Made by a program: the position numbers and the translations under genes | The notes under the pieces: generated by a model | What the model saw: the letters and a program-made list of their open reading frames with translations, nothing else | Databases searched by the model: none | What the model was told of the DNA's origin: nothing | Assembly (NCBI GenBank): GCA_963556495.2 | Contig: OY747703.1 | Span: forward strand, 56,028,296 to 56,092,295 | Source: Valencia hispanica | Taxonomy: Eukaryota; Chordata; Actinopteri; Cyprinodontiformes; Valenciidae | Direction: 5' to 3' | Length of the DNA: 64,000 nucleotides | Shown here: piece by piece, positions 47,631 through 58,030 of the stretch | Layout of the letters: each line of letters begins with the position of its first letter | How positions within the stretch are numbered: position 1 is the first letter of the stretch

Positions 47631-48569
47631 TTGCTCTTTTTTCTACTTCATGATTTAAAGATTTTATGATTGAATAGATTGTTTTGTTAAGATTAAGACG
47701 GATTAAGGTAAACTGAGCAAATGAGAGTTTAGTTCAAAGTGCCGATGAGGATGAATTCAATTGGCTGACTGCAGCTTGAACAAACGTTTATTTTAGGGTC
47801 AAGTCCAGAATAATTCCTTCTGATGAACAGAGCTTAAAAGAGAAACAACCAAAGTTCACAAAGTGTAAATTTCAGCCTTTATGGTTCCTACAAATGTCGT
47901 CCACCCACGTCCTTGTGTTGCTGGAGATTTTCCTGTGCACCATCACAGGGGAAGAAGTAGAGATGGTTGTTCACAGATGACCTCTGGACCAGCCACTGGG
48001 GAGCCGATGGGGAAGCAGCTTGTGCCTTTGGAGCTCTTGGCCTCTGATGTGATGGCTCCAGGCAGTAGGCTTTGCATGAACCTATCCCCTATGGTGCCCC
48101 CTCGTCACCAGATCCTCTGCATTATTCATAGCGGCACGAACGCGGAGTGGGGAGGGCAGGCAGAAGATGGAAAAAGTAAGCGTCAAGGTTCAGGACCTTC
48201 TCAGATCACAAGGAACTGCTGCTTACACCCCCCTAAGTGATAAACACAGGACTAGAGTATGTTTTCTTTTTTTAAGGAACTGGATCTGAGAGCAGGACTG
48301 GAGATCAATGGGGATTCCCTGGGGGCTCAGAGGAGATCACATTCACTGCGAGGTGATTGGTGGATCAATGTGGTTCCCATGGTTCACTTTGCCATTGTGA
48401 GAACTGATCCTCTTTATTTCAACTGAGCTATGATCAGATACAGTGGATTTTGTAGAAACCAGTTCGGGCTGCCCAGAGATCTCCCAGTTTAGGTCTCTAC
48501 TCACAAGTAAACGGAACCGGTGACAACTAGTAAAAAACCTGCTGGGTTACTCATCTATGCAACTGATGC

Positions 48570-49090
48570 AATGCTGCTTTTTAACGCAACAAATTGCATA
48601 ATCTGCTAATTGCATAATTGGTTGACATGTTGCTTGACGTCACTGACAGCGAGCTAAGGAAAGACATTTTGCACAACATCCTAGCATTAGGGACGCCATA
48701 ATCGCAGAATAAATCGCAGCAGCAAAAAGAGATGAATAAGCAGGCGTGCGTGCCGGATTAATTCTGGGAGACAGCGAGGCAGGCGGATAAAATAAACCAA
48801 CATCTGAGGCTGTCGAGCGGATAAAGTGGGGGTACCCCGTCGTCTCTTTGCTGTAATTATTGGCTAATAGTCATTAACCTGGCAAACAAAGGTTTAGCTG
48901 CATTGTTTAAAGGACTCTGGGATGCATAATGACAGACTAATATGTCATAGCACTCGGGGAGATGGGGGAGGGGTGGATTAATGAGATTTTACTGAAGGGA
49001 GTGTACAAGAAGAGGTGGGGCACGCCTGGAAAATAGAGAGGGAAGAGGGCCACATTAAGCTAATTGGAAGATGAGTGCCTACTTGTAAAA
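48570..49090. promoter_or_regulatory. candidate conserved enhancer-like block
   Basis: A repeat-free block with the 11-bp word AATTGCATAAT twice (48592 and 48608), which is POU/octamer-like. There are also CTGTAATTATTGGCTAATAG, GTCATTAACCTGGC, GGATTAATTCTGG and TTGCTTGACGTCACTGACAG (CRE-like palindrome TGACGTCA). Its sustained complexity and TAAT density are unlike neighbouring intron. It lies about 3.3 kb upstream of the large bnc2 exon. Conservation was not testable here. Confidence 0.4.
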
Positions 49091-49560
49091 GTGCTTCTAA
49101 TGGTGTATTTGTTTCTCTCGCGGCAGCGCAGAGCTAATGCAGGGGAGTGCAGTTGTAAGACTTATAGTAGGAAGGATTACGGGGGGCAAGTGTTTGTCTG
49201 CAAATGTGTGTCGATACGCTTTGGACGTGGACTTTCGGGTCTACCGGCAAATATTTCTTGAGGTTTTTGAACTTCTGTTGACTCGCTGCTTTGGAGAGAG
49301 CTGCTATGATTAGGGCAAAGACTCCGTCTGGGATTCTTGCTGCTCTCTAAAACTCAAGTGACCGCTGAACGGTGGTGCTTTGTGAGCTTAGTTTCAGATT
49401 GAGTAGAAAAAGTTCTGCCTCCTGATTCTCATCAACACCTTCGAACTCTTTGAAGACTAAATAAAGCGTTTATTCTGCAAGTGTGAAATTAACAGCTGGA
49501 AATGTGACATCTTTTGAATCTAAATAGATTAGCAACCTTTAACACTTTTGCACATTACTA

Positions 49561-50078
49561 TAGTACCTTGCAAAAGTATTTATACCCCGTAAACTTCTTG
49601 ATTTTTGTGATACAACCACCTTTCATTGCAGTTAAAGCAACAACACTTTTGCACATTTTTACAAAATAGGTCACAGCTGGCTCAATCTGGCTGGAGAGCG
49701 TCTGAACATCAATTTTCACATCTTGAAACAGATTCTAAGTTGGACTTTGACTATGCCATTCTAACACATGAAAAGGCTTTGATCTATCAGTCTTCCCATC
49801 AACCAAACAACTTCCCTGTCTGGTCTGCATAAATGCATGCCCACAGCATGATGCTGCCGCCATCATATTAGTTGCTCATGATTTGGATTAGTGGTATCAG
49901 AGTAAAGGGACTGCATTTTAATGGGTTTTTGAAAATCATTTATCTTTTTTCCCCCCACTTAATCTACTGCTGCTTTATGTTGGTCTATTACGTAAAATCC
50001 AGATAAAAGAAAAGAAAAAGTTTATGGTTGTGATGCCACAAAATTGGAAGAAATTTAAAAGGTATGAAAACTTTATCA
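49561..50078 (-). mobile_element. deleted Tc1-like element (both termini present)
   Basis: The left end TACCTTGCAAAAGTATTTAT then ACCCC and the right end AAGGTATGAAAACTTTATCAG are degenerate inverted repeats. The interior keeps short antisense pieces (GGACTTTGACTATGCCATTC, CAGCATGATGCTGCCGCC, GTGGTATCAGAGTAAAGG, ATGTTGGTCTATTACG). It is a roughly 0.5-kb internally deleted copy of the family. Confidence 0.75.
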
Positions 50079-50719
50079 GAACTTATTATTCTAAATCTGT
50101 GCCATACATTAACAAGACAAAAAATGTGTTACTTAAGAATCAATTTGATTCTGGATTTGAACATTAAAGGTAAATATCAACAGCATTGTTATTTCCTAAT
50201 CAGATGACCTCAGCGTGTTTAAAACGTGTAAAAAAACAACAACAAAAAGCTGTCCTTTTTTGTTTCCCTAAAGCGTAAAGAAACCAGACCGGTGCTCTTC
50301 TTAGAATCCCAGTTTCTTAAGAACATTTTTCAGATGGTGGAACTATTCAAAGATTCACTTTCTAATTTACTTTCATTATTTTGTTTCAATTAAATCAAAT
50401 GGAAGGGCTAATGCCCGCATGGCCATGCAGTATGAAATAATAGTGTCCAGGCTAGAATTTAAAGTCATACCTCCAGGCTAAAACTCCAGAGCGCACACAG
50501 AATGAAAGTGTAAAATGTTTTTTAATGTATATTTAACAACAAATACCCCAGTGACTATTGATCTTTCGTCTCAGAAGAATCTATTTCTCTGGTATATCTA
50601 AGGGCATGATATGAAACCACTCACACTTTTATTTCTTTTTCTGTTTTCTTCCTCTGCGTCTCCCGTAGCATTTCTCTCTCTCTCCTCTTTTTTTTCTCCC
50701 CGCTGTCTCTCTTTAAACA

Positions 50720-51060
50720 TTTATCTTCTGTTTTCTCCTTACAGGCCCTTTGTGCTTTTGTGATGTTGGTTTTTACAGCTTTCTGCGCACCACAGTCACC
50801 ATTTATCTTTTATAGATGCCAGCAGCAAGGAGCACGAAAGAAATGCTACCATTTCAGCATGACTAATTGTCATCGCTTGGCGTTGCTCCCTTGATGTCAC
50901 TCGCTGCTGCTCCCCTGAGGGCTTGCAGTGTGTGAACCACAGTGTTTACACTGTACATTTCCATTTTCTTCAGATAAATACTCCAACTCTGAATAATATC
51001 ATCAGTCGCAGCGTGTTACTCAGTCTGTGAACTTGTCTGCCAACAGCAATCTGAAACAGG
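50720..51060. promoter_or_regulatory. candidate conserved noncoding block
   Basis: Non-repetitive sequence with ACCATTTATCTTTTATAG, ATGCCAGCAGCAAGGAGC, CATGACTAATTGTCATCGC (TAATTG flanked by ATGAC/GTCAT, an imperfect palindrome) and GTGTTTACACTG. It is preceded by a CT-rich tract (50630-50740). Confidence 0.28.
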
Positions 51061-51289
51061 TGAAGATATAGGGCCCCAGAAGAGGATAGAACTATATCAA
51101 TATATTCTTTGCCTCAACTAAAGATCTTGTCCTTCAGATTCCCTCATGATCTCTTTGTGCTTGATGATTAGGACATTTGCACGGACTCTAAGTTTCTTTT
51201 TAAAGCTGTTTATTGCAAAAACTCCAAGCTAAGTCAATGCTCTACTTGGACCAATGCCCAAGTCTTCTCAGTAAATCTTAGGCCAGAAA

Positions 51290-51490
51290 CATCCACCCAT
51301 CATCTACACCTGCACGGTCACAGGGTGAGAGGCGCAGCATACCCTGGACAGGTCGCCAGTCAGTCCCACACTTAATTTAGAAAGACTAGTTATACCAACA
51401 GTCATGTTTTTGGACTGTGGTAGGAAGCTGGAGTACCTGGAGAGAGCCCACAACTCCACAAGGAGAATGTGCAAACTTCAGAAGCTCCTT
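51290..51490 (+). repeat. common teleost repeat fragment
   Basis: CCACCCATCATCTACACC, AGGCGCAGCATACCCTGGAC, AGGTCGCCAGTC, CATGTTTTTGGACTGTGG and GAAGCTGGAGTACCTGGAGA are hallmarks of a widespread fish repeat. It is about 0.9 kb upstream of the large exon. Confidence 0.7.
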
Positions 51491-52377
51491 ATAATGTGGA
51501 TCTGTTGGCCTCCTTGCCAATTCGCACTCCCATTTTGTATCTATGTACTCACACCATGGTGTATGAGGTTATTTTTTATTGTAGTCAAATATTTTAAATA
51601 ATTAAAGGAGATAAAAGGTCAAAAAATGCTCAGATTTCACCCATTATAACATCATTTATACATTTTACACTGAATGCTTGTTTATTACACTCTACTGGCA
51701 TTTATGTTGGTCTTGATCTCCGTTTCGGCCAGTAGTCTCTTAAAATATGACAGATTATGATCCCTGATCAAACTAGGCACACATTATTTAATGCAGTCCT
51801 ATAGGCTACCCACATTTTCTTACAGAAGTCTATGTGGAGATTATATACATATAAATTTCATAAAATCCTAGACGTTATGTTCTTTTTTCCCCCATAACTT
51901 CAAAATCATGATAAATGTCTATATTTGAAAAATAAAAGCAACTAAACCTGAAGTCGTCCTGGAATAGAATCTTCCAATAACATTAAATTAATATTTACCA
52001 GTCTCTCAGCAGCTCCTAGTGAAGAGACATTCTTTAGTTTATTGTGATTATTGTAATATTTCTGTTTTCATTCAGTTTTTTCCTCCATGTTTTAGGGAGA
52101 ATTCCTGATATTTCTAAGCAGATAAAAAAAAAAGTTGATCTTTTGATTTACTTTACCCATCTGCCAGACTGATCAGCAGAAGAATAGGAGAGATTGTTGA
52201 GGTGTAGACCTTTGACAAAGCTTATCAGGTGTCGCTCCGGGGGACCTCTGGGTATCATGAATGGAAAAACCCGCCTTACCCCTATGCTCTGTCTTTTGCT
52301 TTGACCAGACTAATTATTCGCAATCAATAACAGTCTGTATCTTCTCTCTTGTCTCTCTTCTCTTCTGGGACCTTTAG

Positions 52378-54752
52378 GATGCTGCAGGCAAGGTTTTGGA
52401 CCGCTGGACCATCATGTCCCGTGAAGAAGAGATCATCACCCTGCAGCAGTTTCTGCGCTTCGGTGAGACCAAGTCCATCGTGGAGCTGATGGCTATTCAG
52501 GAGAAAGAAGGTCAGGCTGTCACAGTTCCCTCGTCAAAGACAGACTCTGGGATTAGGACATTCATCGAAAGTAATAACAGAACCCGCAGCCCGGGGCTCT
52601 TGACACATCTGGAGAACAGTAGCCCCTCCAGCATTCATCATTTTGAGAATATCCCCAACAGCTTAGCCTTCCTTTTACCATTCCAGTATATCAACCCGGT
52701 CTCTGCCCCCATGCTCGGCTTGCCCCCTAATGGCCTCCCAATGGAGCAGTCTGCCCTTCGGCTTCGGGAGCCCAGCCTTCCAAACCAAGGAGAGCAGGTG
52801 GAGACCAGTGAATCAGAGGTGTCCCTATCACCCTTCCGCACAGGTCAGAGCCCTAGTCGCGGGCTACTGGGAGCCATTAACAACACTGAACCCAAGACAG
52901 AACCCAACAACTGTGCATCGCCCATCTCTCCGACCCCATCCACCCAGCAAGCTCAGCAGCAGCAGACATCACTTCAGCAGCAACAGCAATCGCAACAGGG
53001 CCAACAGCAGTCCCAAAGTCAGTCTCAGCAACCCAACAGTTTGAGTGACCATCAGGTGCACCACCACTTCGTCAAGGATGAGCCCTCTAAATCTATCAGC
53101 CATCCTTCATTCTCCTCCAAGATGCATCGTATACGCCGCATGGGATCAACCTCGCGTAAGGGTCGCGTGTGCTGCAATGCATGTGGAAAGACCTTTTATG
53201 ATAAAGGCACACTTAAGATACACTATAACGCTGTACACTTGAAGATTAAACACCGTTGCACCATTGAGGGATGCAATATGGTCTTCAGCTCACTGCGCAG
53301 CCGCAACCGCCACAGTGCCAATCCCAATCCACGGTTGCACATGCCCATGCTGCGCAATAACCGCGACAAGGACCTTATTCGTGCCAATTCCAGCACAGGT
53401 ACACCTGTCATCTCGAGCAGCAAGAACGGTGGCTTCACACTCACCAGCCCTGGAAGGCCACCATTGGGCTTCACAACTCCCCCAGTAGACCCTATGCTCC
53501 AGTCCCCGCTGCAGAGTCCCCTGGTGTTCCCCTCACTAAAGTCAGTGCAGCCGGTCCAACCAGTGCCCCCATTCTACCGAACACTCGTGTCCCCAGCAGA
53601 CCTCGTCAGCCCTCCAGTGTCACTGCCAACCAGCCCCATCATGCCCACCACCACCAACAGCACCAGCCTAATGGACCAGCAACAGCAGCTCCTGGCCGCT
53701 GTTGTCTCACATAACAGTATACACATGTCAGAAGCAAGTCCCATGTCCCACCGGCTCCACACTGGTGCCAGTCAGGACCTCACCACAAGCAGTGACCCCA
53801 CACCCAAAAAGAAACCTCGTAAATCGAGCATGCCAGTTAAGATTGAGAAGGAAGTGATTGACGTGGCAGATGACTTTGAGGACAAAGATGAGGACGACGA
53901 CGACAACATCCACCACAACCACCAGTCAAGTCTTCTTCATAACAACATTAAAATCAACGGGAACTGCAACAGCAACAACAATGGTGCAAGTGGCACTGGA
54001 CACCACAGTGGCGGCAGTGGCCAGCAATCCCCCTCCCAAGATGAGATGAGCCCTGGCCTAGCCTTGAGGGGAATGATGAGGCAAAGCGAGGATGAATGTA
54101 GGGAAGGAACTGGTAGCGACAGCAGAGGTGGTACTTCAGAGCTGCGTTGTATGGACAGTTTTACCTCGGAAGATCAGGACCACGAGAGAGACTTTGAAAA
54201 TGAGTCCGAAACCTCGGATTCCAAGATGTTCTACCGAGACGATCTGATGGATGGGGAGGAGCATCAAAAGCACAGCAGGGGAGGTAGAGGTCTGGACAAG
54301 GAGCATGAAAACGAGGCCCATCAGAATGAACACTTGAGAAAAGACATAGAGGGAAATGGACATTCCTCACCATCAGTTCATGGGCCTCCAATCAAGATTA
54401 AAGAAGAACTCAACGATCCGACTTATGACATGTTTTGCATGAGCCAGTATGGCCTCTACAATGGGGGCATGGCAGCAGCTGCCGCCGCCGCCGCGAGCAT
54501 GGCCGCTCTGCACGAGAGCTTCATCTCTTCGATGGGATACGGTGCGAGTCCACCCAAATTCCCAACGTCTCAGTCGCCTGAAGGAGACCCGTGTTCCAGT
54601 CCTGACCCCAAGATCTGCTATGTATGTAAGAAGAGCTTCAAGAGCTCCTATAGCATGAAACTGCACTACAAGAATGTGCACCTGAAAGAGATGCATGTGT
54701 GCACAGTGGCTGGCTGCAACGCTGCTTTCCCCTCCCGACGGAGCAGAGATAG
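52378..54752 (+). CDS. bnc2: bnc2 large coding exon with zinc-finger pair 1, NLS and most of pair 2
   Basis: This single exon carries 791 codons plus two bases. It starts [10 protein letters not shown] after a CTTTAG acceptor and ends S-R-R-S-R-D-AG before a GTGAGT donor. Counting from its first residue: the conserved basonuclin block with M-S-R-E-E-E-I follows the start; a Gln-rich run is at about 190-218. Finger 1 has C266, C269, H282 and H287; finger 2 has C294, C299, H312 and H321. A basic PKKKPRK signal is at 476-482, followed by a V-K-I-E sumoylation-type site and an acidic Asp/Glu run at about 498-509. A second I-K-E-E site lies near 675; an eight-Ala run is at 699-706. Finger 3 has C747, C750, H763 and H768; finger 4 has C775 and C780 and gets its His from the next exon. 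Basonuclin-2 is a nuclear DNA/RNA-binding regulator needed for fish stripe pigment cells and for mammalian mesenchyme. The sequence is BNC2 rather than BNC1, judged by [12 protein letters not shown] and the Ser-Pro-rich middle. The reading frame is intact. Confidence 0.97.
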
Positions 54753-55511
54753 GTGAGTGCCACAAGTTTGCAAATAACTACCGAATTTTAATGTCTCTGG
54801 CATATTTAATTTAGGTTTGATTCTGTTTTCATTACCATGCCATTATGTACAGAATGTGGTAGTTCTGAGGTTTTAAATATTTCATTATGAGCCTTATTAA
54901 TAGTGAGCCAGACTTGACCATTCTTTTTATGTTTTACTTCCAAGCAGTCAAACTTTTATTTCATATTTTAAAGTTGTCACGAGCAACAGTTCTTCAGGCT
55001 TTCTAGAGGCATTTCAAGGCCTTTTATTTGCACACTGAATTTCCACCCTTTTTCAGTCCAGTCCATGTATCGTATTACATTAAGGATTATATTTGCTGTT
55101 TGTTAAGCCCCAACTCTTACCCATTTATCATTCAACTTAAAAGAAATCTCCCAAACCCAAGGAACAGACAGGTGTCTACGCTTAACCCACAACTTACAGA
55201 AGCAAAAAAAACATATTTGAAATCTTATCCCAGGGCAAGCTGCTGCAAAGACACATTTTGCTTTTATGTGTTCATACTGCAACATGCTGAAAGTAACAAG
55301 TTTGAGGCATCCAATACTATTTTTGCTTAAAAAAGATGATTTCCAGCAAGCCATTTGCCAAATGTTTTGGCATAGCTAAACTTCACGCGTACACCGTTTA
55401 CTCATTAAATTGAGAAAATCTGAACGAGCAGGGGGTGAAGTGAACAGACACAAAACTTGTTTTCTTTCCCTTTACATTTGAACTCAATGAGTCATTTATA
55501 CATTACCCTCT

Positions 55512-56205
55512 ACAGTTATTGGCACCCCTGATGAGTCCAAAAATATGTAATTGTTGCCCCTCTTGGGAGATTCATTTCTCTCTACATCTTTCTCCCTGTG
55601 CACGGTGGAGATGAACTTGGGTCTTCTTTGTCCGAGTTAGTTGTACATTTTTATTTGCTGCTCTGACTGTAGATATGAGCAAGTTTAAGGTGAGTAGCCG
55701 TTTTCTCGTAGTCAATTCCTGATTGATAAAAATCAGCATTGCCCACCCAACGGCTACCATCTTGTTTTACAGCGCTAATTTATTCGTACTTTGTATTCAT
55801 GTCAACTCTGAGAAGGGATTATTGAAATAAAAGCTTTAGTTTTAAGAAATATTTTCTGTCATTTTTAATTTTCTATTTAAGAATAGAAAGGAGGAAAAAT
55901 TTAGTTCTATGTCATAATAAGATGCCAGAATATTAAAGAAATTAATCATGAATGAATAGTGTTTGTTTTCCAGTCACTCTGGGAAACTGAAGTAATAAAC
56001 AAAGTAAATGGTAAAGTATAAAGTATTTAGTTTTACCAATAATTGTTGCACCACTGATTTCCTTCAAATCTAATTGTATTTTAACCAACTGAATACATGA
56101 AGTCAGATGAAAGGTTTTCTATGTTTTTCAGATTACAGTATTACAAAATAAGATTTTTTTAAAATTCCTCACCTTTACCAGGAGTGCTGATGAGGATGAA
56201 GGGCA
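55512..56205. repeat. Tc1-like relic of the ATTGGCACCCCTG subfamily
   Basis: The left side CTCTACAGTTATTGGCACCC then CTGATGAGTCC is the terminus of a known fish Tc1-like subfamily. The AATAATTGTTGCACCACTGA and CTTTACCAGGAGTGCTGATG stretches near 56040 and 56175 look like its inverted right part. It is internally rearranged; the coding sequence is lost. Confidence 0.5.
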
Positions 56206-56356
56206 TTGTAGGTTATTGTTAAAAATAAGACGTCTTTAACCTGAACAAAAAATCTGCCGAAAAATATAATTAAAACTTTGAAAACCTTCCAAAACCCCGA
56301 AGAACGATTGATTAGGACTACTTTATCATATTTGACCACAGTGTGTCTCCTTAGAA

Positions 56357-56552
56357 CAGGGGTCTCAAACTCCAGTCCTCCAGGGCCGCAGTCCTGCAAC
56401 TTTTAGACATGTGTCAGTTGCACAGGAACCCGTACAACCTTACTGCCTGCAGAGGACGCAATTTAACCATTAGCTTTAGGTGTGTTGGACCAGGAACACA
56501 TCTAAATGTTGCAGGACTGCGTCCCTCGAAGGACAGGAGTTTGAAACCCCTG
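56357..56552. mobile_element. hAT MITE with perfect 8-bp TSD
   Basis: Starts CAGGGGTCTCAAACTCC and ends GGAGTTTGAAACCCCTG (one mismatch). The whole 196 bp is nearly palindromic (GGGCCGCAGTCCTGCAAC versus GTTGCAGGACTGCGTCCC). CCTTAGAA precedes it at 56349-56356 and follows it at 56553-56560, a perfect target duplication. It is a common fish hAT MITE. Confidence 0.92.
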
Positions 56553-56742
56553 CCTTAGAAGAAAGACTTTTGCACAGTGAGCTCTAGCTTAAGAAAGTCA
56601 CTGAAACTCTTGGATTCTCACTAACTTTTTCTGGATAAGCTAACACTTAACATCTGTTAGTTAATACGAAATTAAAAAGGTACTCAGGGACATCTGCTTG
56701 GTGTCAAGTAAAAGTTCAGAAGACGAGAGTGTGATGCAGAGA

Positions 56743-56743
56743 A

Positions 56744-56771
<28 letters not shown>
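56743..56771. repeat. (AC)n microsatellite
   Basis: Pure AC run. Confidence 0.95.
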
Positions 56772-56775
<4 letters not shown>

Positions 56776-57639
56776 CATACTTTTAAAAATACACTCCAAG
56801 CTTCCAGCTGCAGCGAGTTGTTTACCTGCCCTCACCGCCTCACCTTTTGCTCTGTGAAATCAGGGCGCAAACATTAACGTTGACAGCGGTTTGTCAAACC
56901 GCTGCATTTATTAGCGCATTAAGAGGTGATGTGAGCCGCATTCACCTGGGCTTGTTAGCACGTATCCGTCCCACCCTTCTCCGATCTGCGGAATACATGT
57001 TTGACGGAGCAACACGGATGTCAGCTCCGTGTCACAACATGTGCCTGGGCCCACGCTTCGAGCACACTGCATGACATGTTCAAGACAAGTGTCTGCTTTA
57101 ACTTATTTCCTCTGCTAATTTTTTTTATTTTTTTGTATTAACATTGTATTGTCTCTACAATTAATGTTCTTCCTTAGTGTTACGTGTCTACTTTTCCATC
57201 ACAAGCCTTTTTTTTTTACTTTTTCCTGTGGCATCTGTTTCTAAAAGTTGCTGTTCCACAGCAGCATCTAAACAGAGCTGGAGGTTGTGGATGAGATGAG
57301 AGCAGCTTAGCGTGTTCATGCACTGCCTCACTGTGGGGCATCGACACCGGTAGCACTGTTGACGAATGCCTCGGTTACGACTGGCCCGCACACAAACACG
57401 TTCACCACTTCCAAGTTAACACCGCGTTAAATTCTTTTCCCTGTTAATATTTGAATTGTGAAATACTTTGCCTGCTAGTTGTGCCTTTTTAATTTCAACT
57501 TGATCTCATAAAAACAACGAAGGCGTTAAAACAATAACCACAACAGTGGGTACAAATCTAATGTCTTTAAGGTTGAAGAAGCTGCCTGTTTTTCAGGGGG
57601 GAGCTCCTGAAAGACTACTAAAGCTTGAACATTGTGTCA

Positions 57640-58030
57640 GTATGGATGTGCATGGACAGCTTCTCTCGATTTATTAAAGAATACTTCTGTTAGAGCAACA
57701 GGACACGAGGCTCAAACAGGGAACAAAACAAAAAGCAGAGCAACAGCCAAGCTGGAGAAATCCCGAGGCTTGGAGACGAGTTGATATACGAGCCGTGCTC
57801 TCATCAGATCCGTCCCAGGATAATCCTTTAATGACATAATGTGCATCTGAGTGCAATGGAAGCAATAAAATAGGAATATCATTTAGCTGTTTTCATCAGA
57901 GCATCTTCTCTGATAAGATTAAGAAGCTACATGTTCGGATTTATTTGCACAAACTACTGTTTGAATGTTGATTGCTTGTAAATTTAATAAAGCTCAACTA
58001 ATTTTTCACCTTCTAATCAGATGTTTGTGT
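57640..58030. promoter_or_regulatory. candidate conserved noncoding block
   Basis: Complex unique sequence: ATGTGCATGGACAGC, CTTTAATGACATAATGTGCA, GGAAGCAATAAAATAGG, TCTGATAAGATTAAGAAGC (GATA-like). No repeat similarity was seen. Flanks on both sides (56772-57640 and 58030-61540) hold no recognisable element other than short homopolymers. Confidence 0.28.

Noticed and set aside
47329..47658. 109-codon Tyr-Ile repeat frame
   Set aside because: Translation of the TA repeat, not a protein.
47881..48240. 119-codon plus-strand frame
   Set aside because: No recognisable domain, no splice sites consistent with an exon, and length within chance for this composition.
56860..56885. GCGCAAACATTAACG considered as the start of the missing last bnc2 exon (His-Ser-Ala-Asn-Ile-Asn)
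   Set aside because: No acceptor fits the phase 2 junction and the following frame does not match basonuclin.
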